DNA of 64,000 nt from Leptura quadrifasciata. Its lineage: Eukaryota; Arthropoda; Insecta; Coleoptera; Cerambycidae. The notes under the pieces are model-generated. The model worked only from the letters and a program-made list of their open reading frames with translations, did no database searches and was not told the DNA's origin. The position numbers were made by a program, and so were the translations under genes. This document shows positions 1 through 10,119 of this stretch, one piece after another; positions within the stretch are counted from its first letter, which is position 1, and each line of letters begins with the position of its first letter. The DNA is taken from NCBI GenBank assembly GCA_963675555.1, contig OY776679.1, forward strand, positions 21,706,178 through 21,770,177. Reading direction: 5' to 3'.

Positions 1-220
1 TGTTAAGTAGGATATCCTTTGCCCTTTGATTTTTACTAATCGTACCGTTTATTCTCCACTTTCTTAAAATGTTACACACCAAATTTTTGTTAATGTTGTA
101 ACGCAGTGCAATTTGTCTCATTAACCATCCATCATTTACTATAGCAATAACTACAGCATTAAAATAAAAAATAAATTAAAAGTGATATCTGCTTTATTTC
201 GGTTACTCATTACATATTTT
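1..220 (-). pseudogene. Tc1/mariner transposase HTH fragment
   Basis: The reverse strand encodes a helix-turn-helix segment (MRQIALRYNI, then NILRKWRINGTI) matching the N-terminal DNA-binding part of the transposase fragments at 62435-62620 and 62734-62976. Similarity to the 62.4-kb copy continues through about base 220 and in inverted orientation. No downstream catalytic domain is present and the window edge cuts the copy, so this is a decayed dispersed piece. The family call rests on the HTH and on the Tc1-type ends seen around the related right-hand copy. Confidence 0.6.
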
Positions 221-317
221 AGAAATAAAAAACCGGCAGCTACTGAAAGCGGCTGAAACCTCCCCACGCGGTGGATCTTTGAAGCCGAATAGAGCATTAA
301 ATTGTGTGACAAAACCG

Positions 318-1300
318 CTCTAAACGTAATCCGATATCATCCAAAACCTTTTCAGATCCTCTGGGACACTAAAAAACCCTCAACTTAATGAATTTACAAC
401 ACTCGCCTGCGGTTCGTGCTGCAAGTTTCATCTATGCGAGTTATTGCCTACATTATCGCTCGTTGAATAATCTACTATTAGGATATTAACAACTTTAACA
501 TTACTTGAACGACTAAGAAAGTCTAGTTATCCTAAATACTACAGATTTGTAAAGCAACAAACTGAAAATTGGTAAAGTGATAGTCTATAATAAATTCACC
601 AACGAAGGTACAGAAAGCATATGATATTGATATTGTTACATTACCTTTAAAGTTTGTGACAATCACCTGGTGCAGTCACTAAAAGTTACAAATATGCCGA
701 AATCTTATTAACATGAAATGACAAAACGTTATCAGATGACAAACGATGACAATGACAATCGTCAAAATTTGCTCATTGCAATCCGATCGCTCGCGGCTGT
801 CTTTGTTAAATGAAACATTAGCATTTCAGTAATTGTACTGGATTTTAGCGGAATATTTGTAGTTTAATTCTTCGATTTGTCTGTATATATATTTAAAAAC
901 GGCACTAAACGTAATCCGCTCTACTTCTAGAGCAGTGAAGAAACCCTCACACATGAATTGACACGTGATGTGACGAGCTTCACGACGTAACGGCTACGCG
1001 CATCGATCATGTCACGCGAAATGCGATCCAGGCTTCATATTTGCTTTGTTTTTAATTTTTTCATGGAAACCAAATCGAAAGGGTGGAAGGAAGTGTGATA
1101 TATCGTTGAAATCAGAATTTTAACTGCTTTTCAATGGTTCCATTGCAAGTTGAAAATAGTTATAAAATAAACAACTTGTTGCGTCAAAACGGCACTAAAC
1201 GTAATCTGATCTCAACCAAAAATATTCTGGGGCACTAAAGAAACGCACATGCAAAGTTTCATTCAAATCCGTTCAGTAGTTTCGGCGCTATCGTGCTAAC
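318..1300. repeat. Degenerate direct repeats with CACTAAACGTAATC core
   Basis: Three diverged direct copies of a block starting near CACTAAACGTAATC lie at about 318-400, 901-960 and 1191-1300. Each is followed some 40 bases later by a CACTAAA-like or AGTGAAG-like echo and AAACCC or AAACGC. The last copy runs into a stretch resembling the common insect repeat tail around TCAAATCCGTTCAGTAG and a CA-rich microsatellite near 1300-1322. No coding capacity is visible, so this is probably a non-autonomous interspersed element. Confidence 0.45.
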
Positions 1301-1444
1301 ACACATACACACACACATACATTTTTCAAAAACCACTTTTTTGGGTTCCTAGGACCTCAAAACGTAAAGATGTGATGTGATGTCATCTCAATTTTCGTTT
1401 TTGAACCAATTTTAGTAACCTTTCACAATTTTATTGTGGTGAGG

Positions 1445-1800
1445 TTAAAATGATACATTTGCAAAAGTAATATTTTTATCATAAATTATAGCAGAGTTCG
1501 AGGTGGAGGCTTCGGTATTGTACACTTGTCTTGAAATGGTGTCAGCTATGGTCAACTTATTTTTTAGAGATTGGTCGATGTATCTTTCGCCTATGTGTGT
1601 AGATTTCCAGCCTCCATGACGTTTTAGGCCTCTTATATCGCCACCAGATAAATTTCTTAATTTCGTCAGGGGTTAATGTTTCAGATTGACGCGTTGACTT
1701 TTATAGCAGTAATGTAGATGTTGTTGCTTCTGCTTTTTGATGAATATCTGGTGGTGTACAAGAAAATGCTTCTTCAATATCACTCTCCACTACGTTGTTT
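1445..1800 (-). pseudogene. Crypton-like tyrosine recombinase remnant
   Basis: Read on the minus strand, about 1660-1445 gives an uninterrupted C-terminal tyrosine-recombinase segment. It starts LSGGDIRGLKRHGGWKS, continues with GERYIDQSLKNK, and ends at a TAA at 1445-1447. The RHGGW box and the tyrosine about 12 residues later match the last catalytic boxes of Crypton-type transposases common in insects. Just upstream, in another frame and after a stop, LTPDEIKKFI resembles the start of the catalytic domain, so the middle (with the first catalytic Arg) is deleted. This is a dead copy. A DIRS recombinase is the alternative, but the GLKRHGGWKS spacing fits Crypton better. Confidence 0.65.
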
Positions 1801-3600
1801 CCACACTTCCCATCTTAAAATCGCACAATAAATAAATACGAACCACTTTTTAACAATTATTTATTTATATTGACATTTTGATTTAAAATGGTTTCCATAG
1901 CTATTTTAATTTTCAAAGACATTACGATTTAAGTACTGTTTTTTGATTGTTCTACGAAAAAAAGTGATGATCCATTATTTCCTCATCATTAATCCCTGCG
2001 GGAATAATATTATAACGAAATTTTCGTGAAATTTCATTACAGTGTATTTCCCTCTATTTATTTTCATCATATAAAGTAATTGTGTCACTGTATTTTATAC
2101 TATTTTAAATTAAATACATTGGCCCACCTTAAATACTCAATATATCTTGGCGTAACTATAAAATGTCAAACATCTCGAAGTGACAGAGCTGCCATCTAGA
2201 GTTCCGGTAGGAAAGTGAGTAGTTGGGAACACGTTTTGGGACGTCCCGTGATTCCTGGTGCTCTCTTCTGCCGCTAGGTTTGATCGTGATAATATTCAAC
2301 AGGTGAGCGTTTGCAAATTTATTTAGAAATATATTAATCATCCGTCAACTTTTGGTTGATTTTTATACCAATTTAGAATATTAATGAGGTATGTTATTAT
2401 TTACTGTGGATATTTTTTATCTCATATGAAAAATTAATAGAATTTTCATTATTTGCCGGCACGAGCTTTACAAACTCGTACCTGACCTATCTTATCGTTT
2501 AGTTGTTTTACTAAACAACTAATGAGCTCTAAAGGCTTTTAATAAATTTTGTGTGGACCATATACTGCTCTTTATCGTTTTCTAGGTTGAACCTATGCAG
2601 GAGTGAGTAATAAAGGGAGGTTAGAAATTTTGATACCAGAGGTGTAGACTGATTTTGGACCATTCAAGGACCAGGCTCTAAAGCCAAATTTAATTTAGTA
2701 TACCCCTGAACCTCAGGATTTCTGCTGGGAAAATTCCAGAATATTGCAAGGTGAGTGATTTGTCTTATTTTTAAACTTAAATCTCAATGAGCCTAATCAT
2801 TCATTTTGTATAGCAAAAATCTTTCTGGAAAATTTCCAACAGACCTTTTGTCTGCATAAATTAATTTTATGGTACCTACTTATCGCTACCGTTGTTATAA
2901 TTAATTAATAATTGTATTAACTTATTTCTTGTTACCTGGGTATCCACATAAATTTTAATATATAAAACTTGTTTACTTCTATTTTCGCTTTTGATAATTA
3001 AATTTGCACACGTTTGTTACCTGGTTGAGCAGTTAACGATTGAATTGTCTTTTCATATCGTTGTAATTTTCAATAGCGAGAAGAGCAAATCCTCTTATCG
3101 TTCAGGCCTTCAGCTTGAAATTTTTCCTCTCTTTCGTAATTGTAATTTTCTTCTTGATTTAATATCACCAATTTTAGTTATATTTAGTACAGTCACATTT
3201 TTAAGTTAAAGTTTCATTTAAATTCAACCCAAAATTTCTAGTCATAAAACATTTATCTTTTGAAAACGGTAATTTTTTTTAATAATTTTTTTGTCTTTCC
3301 TGATAGAATTTTTTTAAATTTTCTTTCTATCTTAAAATATAAATTGTTTCAAGATCAGTTCACAAACATTTTATTTTTAGAGTTTTCTTAGTTAACAATT
3401 TTGCTAAATTTTGGTCGTAATTTTTATCTAAATTTGTAATTAAATTCAATTTAACAATTTTACAGTTTCTCAATTTCACTTTTCTTTTTGCTAAACAATC
3501 ATTTTCCGATTCAATAATTTTGCTAAAACTGGTTCTTCATTCTTTTATGTATTAAACTCTGGACCAATCAACTTTACCAAGTACAAGGTGGCACAAATTT
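1801..3600. other. AT-rich non-coding stretch
   Basis: I see no supported gene here. Short open frames at 2156-2341 and 2991-3209 have no recognisable motif and low-complexity composition. Several TG...CA-bounded stretches suggest old LTR or repeat material, but I could not define ends. Confidence 0.4.
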
Positions 3601-3666
3601 CCACGGCTGATATACTTTGACGTCATACTACTGGGTGGACCTGCAATCTCATCGTTGAGAGTGGAC

Positions 3667-3803
3667 GAGCTACAACAACACTCCGGACTGAGTAGGAGTT
3701 CCTGAAAAGCTCAACATCTGTCCCTCATCTCCATGAGCTACAATAACACTCCGGACTGAGTAGAAGTCCCTGGAAAGCTCAACATCTGTCCCTCATTTCC
3801 ACG
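3667..3803. repeat. 68-bp tandem duplication
   Basis: Two adjacent copies with a 68-base period start at 3667 and 3735. Both begin GAGCTACAA and contain AACACTCCGGACTGAGTAG and AGCTCAACATCTGTCCCTCAT. They differ at only a few positions, so the duplication is fairly recent or maintained. The surrounding sequence to about 4240 shows no domain. Confidence 0.75.
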
Positions 3804-4510
3804 AGTACTCGTTGATCATCGCAGGAACCCACCAAGTTAAGTAAGCCCTTATCATATTGCCACATCTCAGCTATATTTTGTTCAGAGTTCAAGTTTTGTA
3901 AAACCAGTTAAAATCTTGATTTTGTAATTAATTTTTTATCTATTTTTTATTGTAAATAAATTGTAAATTGCAAATTAATGGTTTATTATATTTGTTAAAT
4001 TATTTAGATTTGTGTTCATTATTCCATCCCGCACCATATTCAAGAATATTTGTAAGATTGTAATTCTCTATCTCAACTTTGTGTATTTGTGTTTAAAATA
4101 CTCTGGTGCTCTGCTTGTGACAATAATAAAATTTAAATTCATTAACCAAACCTACGACCACACCGTAGAGCTAACCGGAGCTAAGTTCACTTACCCTTCT
4201 GGTTGGTTGATGCCAACAACCAATTAAAGGTGGTGTTACAATATATGGCACTATATAGCAAAATTAGATAAAGTCATAAAATATATTCGACCAGAATTTA
4301 ATAAACCCATTGAATTATATGATAAATCTCTTGTTTACAATATGTATTTTACCCTACTAATGGAAAGAGTCGATGGACAAATCGGGCGATAAAACAAATG
4401 TAAGTAACTACAGACTCTCAGTCTGAAATTGTATATATTAAGTAATCCATTGAGAGTAAATATATATTCATCGGAGAACAGAAGACTTGAAGTGGTAATT
4501 AAACTTTGAC
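3804..4510. other. Possible LTR-like non-coding segment
   Basis: The stretch ends near 4240 with GGTGGTGTTACA followed by an AT-rich junction, which resembles the 3' end of an insect LTR. No matching 5' end, target duplication or adjoining gag-pol was found. The open frame 4012-4227 has no recognisable domain. Confidence 0.2.
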
Positions 4511-4850
4511 TCAGTACTTCACAAAACTTGAGATGACGAGACGATCATCTTCATGCAAAACATGTACTAATTTTATTTTGTATGGATGAAATTTGTGTTT
4601 ATGTAACGTCCTAAGAACGCTGCTGTGTGAAACACGTGTAAATAATTGTGATAAAGACTGCTGATTCTTTAAAGTAACTGCTCCTAAAACTGCAACTTCC
4701 ATAGATTCAAAATTAACCACTTGCGTTAGGTTATGCTTTCTGTCAGCAACTGATCCCGTTCTCATAAATTTTTGCAAATCTACCATGTACTTATGTGTTT
4801 TTTCAGGGAGTCAAGTGACTTCACAATTCAGTTTTGCAGTTTCGGCAGGG
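4511..4850 (-). pseudogene. Mariner-family transposase N-terminal fragment
   Basis: The minus strand encodes about 90 residues of an HTH region with HKHKFHPYKIKLVHVLHEDD. This corresponds to the linker just before the catalytic domain in the intact transposase at 11075-12154 (KFHPYKIHFHQKLNEDD). The frame continues upstream past the first ATG, with a stop, to about 4850. None of the DDE/D catalytic motifs follows. The fragment abuts the LINE at 4864, so one element probably truncated the other. Confidence 0.65.
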
Positions 4851-4863
4851 TTAGCGTATTTAT

Positions 4864-6310
4864 TTATTTACGTATAAATACATTTACATGGCAGACAATA
4901 GCATTAGCAATTAAAATAAACATTATATGAAAGAGATGTGAAGACAAATAAATACAAATACTAAAGACTAATAACAAGTATAATATATAAGTAAAAATAT
5001 GATTATTTATAAGGATTACTGTAGTATATATAGCACGTTTTGCCTGATTTTTAAAACCATCAAGAGATTTATCAAATAAATCAAGTTCGTTGTAGAATTT
5101 CTTCACAGTTGAACTTATTCTATTTACAGGACTGAACATTGCATACGTTGTTCTACAATAAGGTATAGATAAAATGGACACATTTCTAGTGTTGAAAGAT
5201 GGTACCCTAAAACACATAGACTCCAAGCAATCAGGAGAACTGATGTAATTGTTGATAATTTTGAATGCGAAATAAACATCGTAATATTGACGCCTGGTAT
5301 GTAAGGAATTGATACTCAAATACAATTTCGTTTCCTCGCAGTTTAAAAAAAAATCAGAATTAATGGGTGACAGCCTGCGACTAAACGACACGGAGTAGCA
5401 TTTCTCGACATTAAGAATCATATCATTATCAACACACCAAGCATAAATTGTTTGAAGGTCTTTTTGAATCTGTGCACAATCAACCTGAGAACAGATATTA
5501 CTAAATATTTTCAGATCATCCGCAAACAGTAAAGATTTACATTCGATACACTTAGCAATATCGATGATGAACAAGTTAAACAATAAGGGACCAATATGGG
5601 AACCCTGAGGCACTCGAGATGTTACCGAAAATGACTCAGATGTATAACTGTGAACGAGAACTTGTTGAGTTCTTTCAAAGAGATACGACTGAATCCACAA
5701 TAATAAAGGAGGACCAAGTCCAATGCTATGAAGTTTTTTTATAAGAAGAGAGTGATTTACCTTATCGAATGTTTTACTAAAGGCCATGTGTATGGCATGA
5801 ACGTCAGCACCTTCTACTAATGATTTAACAATGAAATTGGTGTAGATATATAAGTTAAAATCGACTGAACGACCTTGGAGGAATCCGTGCTGCTCTGGAA
5901 TGATGACATTACTTAAAGAGACAGATATATTTTTTTCCACTAATGACTCAAATAGTTTTGGTATTGCGGATAGGTTACACACTGGTCTATAGTTGCTGAT
6001 GAAAGATATGTTGCCGGATTTGTAAATCGAAGTTACGTATGAACTTTTCCAACAAAATGGAAACGTGCCTTGTTTTTAAGAGTAAAGAAAATATCAGAAA
6101 GAGTGGTAGAAAGAGCGATTTCGAACAAGATTTTAAAAAGAGCGGTGGAATTTTGTCAGGACTTGCACTTTTATTAACATCAAATGGGCCAAGGGCAGTT
6201 TCCACGTCTAATAAACAATTACATTTTTTAGAGCTTGTTTTCCATCGCTTATAAAAAATATCTGGAGATCTGTAAGTCCTATCGGACAGACAGTGAAAAT
6301 AGAAAATGTC
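4864..6310 (-). pseudogene. Jockey-like LINE reverse transcriptase, degenerate
   Basis: The minus strand carries a non-LTR RT: a fingers segment at 6205-5987 (DVNKSASPDKIPPLF), then HMAFSKTFDKVNHSLL, SRVPQGSHIGPLLFNLFI and the catalytic LLFADDLKIF (FADD). After about residue 230 the sequence jumps to the C-terminal tail (TRRQYYDVYFAFKIINNYI, then FRVPSFNTR), so part of the thumb is deleted. A frame break separates 5987 from 5982. No endonuclease domain remains, as expected of a 5'-truncated copy. The clade (jockey or CR1-like) is inferred from the tail motifs. Confidence 0.85.
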
Positions 6311-6319
6311 CGTTACGAC

Positions 6320-6960
6320 TTTGTTAAAATATTCGTTTACCTAGACAATAAGACCAGGAATCTACTGCATACAATACAGATAATGTTGAACATCCGAACT
6401 ATAAGAGACTGTTATTTGATTCAAGATGAATACCTACTATAAGATTACATTCAGTAATATATTGCAACCCATACTAATTGTAACATACCATAACAGATAA
6501 ATTTCTCTTTCATTAGTCAAATGAGTTGGAGAATGCATACGATTACACTTGGTCTCGAATACTTTGTTGTTCTTTGCCATCTAAAGCGAGTCATCTGGCT
6601 TATGGCCAAGGAAGGAGTTCTCTCCGCCTCTACAAAGCTAGTGCTTCATTAATATCACCACAAAGGCGTTTTAAATTAGATTTAGAGCCGGGGTCAGTTA
6701 CTCTTGGCAAAAAGGACATCCATAAAATTGATTTATAATCAGTTTATGTCTCCGTGCGCTCTCTTTGTAAATAATATTTTTTCGAAATTACTTCCCTGTA
6801 CAATTTACACTACACTTAGGTACATAACTTATATAATTGAATTTTTACACTAACATGAAACATACTAGGAAGAGGCTGCAGTCATTGTAAATAAGTTATA
6901 ACAACTCAGACCAGGGGTGTTGTAATAGGGATTCGTTTTACATCGAAAAATTAAACATAC
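6320..6960. other. Non-coding, no recognised feature
   Basis: I see no domain, RNA gene or clear repeat boundary. The open frame at 6526-6738 shows no recognisable motif. Confidence 0.4.
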
Positions 6961-7165
6961 TTCAAAGCTAGATAGTTATTTATTTATTCGAAGGTACAAC
7001 TGCTCAGACAGATAAAAAAAATATAGTTTAAAAAAACTAAAAAGACACCTTTAAAAACCGAACTAAAAAGTAAAAAATAATAATGTTTAAATATTAAGAA
7101 TTTGTTCAACAGCGACAGATTGTAAAAAGCGTGGGGTGCTTTCCACTTTTATAAAAAAAAACAAT
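6961..7165 (+). repeat. Dispersed repeat, copy 1
   Basis: This block shares long near-identical runs, including CCGAACTAAAAAGTAAAAAAT and TTGTTCAACAGCGACA, with 37081-37320 in the same orientation. Both contain a GTGTGGGG- or GCGTGGGG-type core followed by GCTTTCC or GCTCTTTCCC. It is non-coding and probably a short interspersed or MITE-like element whose ends I could not define. Confidence 0.6.
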
Positions 7166-7185
7166 AAAATGTTTATAACAATTGA

Positions 7186-7666
7186 TATTATATATATATA
7201 AGTGTTATTGTACTTCCGGGTGTCCGGGTGCTCTCCCGCGTCGATGGGCGGCTCCTCCAGGAGTCACAGTTGTCTGAACGACGTTTCGGCAGAACCTCAT
7301 CTGCCATCTTCAGGTTCTCACTGAAAGCTGCCTACTGCTGCTCCTCGTTGCTCGAACCGAACTGTCGGTCTTCGCGTTGTGCGGCTCCTTATATAGGCAG
7401 TGGTCTAGGGCGCGCCTGCGCGACTGGCTATGTGTCACCGGTCCCCTACTACTTCGGGTAGGTTGCTGTGTTTCTTCACTATTTGTCAATGCTTGAACGT
7501 ACCTCCTCGTGATTGGTTCGTCCACGGTGGATCGTCGTGTGTTTTCTGTTACGTATCTTCCTACAAGAGCGGGCTTCCAAGAACTGGGTAATCTCTGCGC
7601 ATCATCTCGTTTATTAAGATTTTGTGGTCTTTTTTCGATCTTTATGGCCTCTCTGGTAATCCTTCA
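7186..7666 (-). mobile_element. Penelope-like element tail plus promoter-bearing repeat
   Basis: On the minus strand an open frame (about 7666 to 7310) begins ITREAIKIEKRPQNLNKRDD and continues RLPSSWKPAL, matching the extreme C-terminus of Penelope-like ORFs just after the GIY-YIG endonuclease. It runs into a non-coding unit shared, inverted, with 14455-14665. That unit contains a TATA box (7388-7395) and an initiator-like CAGT with its A at 7363, 32 bases apart. It ends with the stem-forming GGCAGA...TCTGCC and the CGAAACGTCG block typical of Penelope units. The RT and the GIY-YIG core are missing, so this is an inactive remnant. Confidence 0.7.
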
Positions 7667-7689
7667 CCTATAATGCTCGATATTAGCTA

Positions 7690-8890
7690 CTATTCAGGTA
7701 TTGTCGTCAAGTCTATTTTGTGTCCTGTGGATTTTATATTCTGTGCTAGGGACAATGTTTTCTCCTCTGATGTGACAAATATTACAGTTAAAAAGATCCA
7801 GGTTAGCCTGATATTGATTATAATGTGAGCACATAAATTTTAATAAACTTGTACGAGGAGTTGGTAAGTAAAATAGAGAATACAAGCAAGTTTGAAAACA
7901 TGGTATATTGAAGTGCATGTATCTAAATAACTCAGGACAGTAAATTTTGTTGATTAAAAGTTTATGCAAAAATAGTACAGCAAAGTACATTCGTCGTGAC
8001 GCCAAGTCATTGAAGTTAAACCTAGCTAACAACTCAGCTTGAGAGGTGCCAATAGCTGGATAGATACCACCAGATTTATAAGACACGTATTTAATATGCT
8101 TCTTCTGAACTTTGTCTAAGTTAGAAATATGAGTTTCATAGTTTGGACTTCAGACAACTGAAGCGTACTCTAACTTAGACATGACAAAAGCGCTAAGTAG
8201 TGGAGTGATAATGAATCCCAGATTTTTATTCGAATTATCTGTAATATAATTAATATGAGGAACAAAAGTTACTGTAGAATCAAAAATAAACTCAGAACAT
8301 CTGTTAACAGTTTCAGTACCTATATTATACCGAAAAGTTATTGAGTTAGTTTTCCTTGTAAAGGATATAACATTGCATTTCGATATGTTTAGCGGTAACT
8401 TGTTGATATCACACCAATTATTAATTTTTGCGAAACCTTGCTGTAATCTATTACAACCGCTTACTGAGCTAATCGAGGTAAATAACTTGAGGTCGTCGGC
8501 ATACATAAAAGCATTGCATGTGTCAATTTCCTGACAAATATCATTAATAAATAGTATAAAAAGTAGGGGTCCAATAACTGAACCCTGCGGTACTTCTGAA
8601 TTTGCCGAGACTTGAACAGATGTGAAACCACGGTATTGCACATTTAACAAAATATTAGACAGATATGAACAAAATAAATTAATAATGTGCGAGGTTAGTT
8701 GAAATGTTGCTAATTTTTTCAATAAAATACCGTGCTCAAGCATGTCAAAAGCTTTGGAAAGGGTAGTATAAATTACATCAACCTGACTACGCTGATCTAA
8801 TGATATAGCAAGAAAATTGGTAATACTTATAGGATTAGTAGTTGCTGAGCTACCAGCTAATAAACTGAAATTTGAACTTTTACATGAAAA
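7690..8890 (-). pseudogene. Jockey-like LINE RT fragment (YADD)
   Basis: The frame at 8743-8150, extended upstream to about 8880, encodes RT motifs in order: SKAFDM, SEVPQGSVIGPLLFILFIND, the catalytic MYADDLKLF and LNISKCNVISFTRK. The C-terminal tail follows in another frame at 8086-7694 (LASRRMYFAVLFLHKLLINK). A frameshift near 8090-8150 and a short block between them break the gene. The endonuclease is absent, so this is a 5'-truncated copy. It abuts the Penelope fragment. Confidence 0.85.
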
Positions 8891-10115
8891 GATGAAATAT
8901 CATGTAAAATAACTAAAAAGAGTTTGCCAAAGTTACATAGGATAACTATAGGTGTATAATTCTCCAATTTTGAAAATAGGACAGATTTTCTAACTACTAT
9001 TACTATCTACTTTTTTTCATGTTTAAACTACTCAGCAACAGATGTAATGCAATTTTCAATTACTTTGGCCTTTATTCAGAAATAAAATCAATGTTAATTT
9101 AACCATAAGTTATATGTACAAAAACATAGTAATTAGATATACTCGACTTATTTATACTATACTTTGCATGATGTGAAAAGGGCTGGGAAAGAAGGAAAAC
9201 GTTTAATCAATGCAAGAAGAATGCAACATTTCTAAAAGGGCTCTCTTCACGGGTATCGTACCTCTTCATAGTCACTTTTTATCTGATTTCATGACCGGCA
9301 ACAAATTCAGCGGTTATAGTTTTGTTGCAATCCTAAGATAAAAATCACCGGAACAATTTAATTTCTAATTAATGAGGAAAGTTAACTAATGCCGGCAAAA
9401 CAGTTAGGTCATTAATAGTAATGAAAGTAAAGCCTCCAATATGATAGGGTAGGTCATGAAATAGACAATCTTAATCGCATTTGTATCGTTCGAACCTTCG
9501 CCGAGAGTTCAGCAACTGCTCTTTCTCACGGTCAAGTTTTTACGGCTTTTTATTAATAGATTATTTATTAAACTATTGCGCGCTTTTATGTGCTCTTCTG
9601 ATTGATAGATTATCCTTATGCCCGAGATATATTGGCTGGGGTATCGTTATCGACTCGTATGAAAACATTATAACTTAATTTATTAATAAATATGTTATGC
9701 CCGAGCCTTGCGTTTTTTATAGGCGAAGAGCATAGGCTTATTTCATTTCTTGACGTTTGTCGAACGTGATTTTATGGAAGAATATAACACATTATCGTCG
9801 AAGTTAGTGTTTTGTTATATAGACAGATGTTTGAGAAATGATTATGTCATGCATACTCCGAAGAATCAATCTGAAACTGTGATTTTGTGAAAACGTTCTC
9901 ATCTGGTAAATTGTAATTTTAAACCAGCACACATATTGGTCGTCAACTTCCACCAACCAATTACCCAAAAATTATGTACGAGTAAATTATTTTTAATTTT
10001 CACTATCGATTGCGATGCTTCAACTGGAGTTGCTTAATTAGATTTTCTTAAAAATCGTAGACTGTGATACTAACCTGAAATTGGGTGAGCATGTACAGTT
10101 CCTTGAGACGAACAA
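8891..10115. other. AT-rich non-coding stretch
   Basis: No coding, RNA or repeat feature could be supported. The short open frame at 9481-9678 lacks recognisable motifs. Confidence 0.4.
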
Positions 10116-10119
10116 TATA

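Noticed and set aside
2930..4241. Solo LTR bounded by TGTTAC and GTTACA
   Set aside because: The termini are not a convincing inverted pair, no target duplication flanks them and no internal retrotransposon sequence adjoins.
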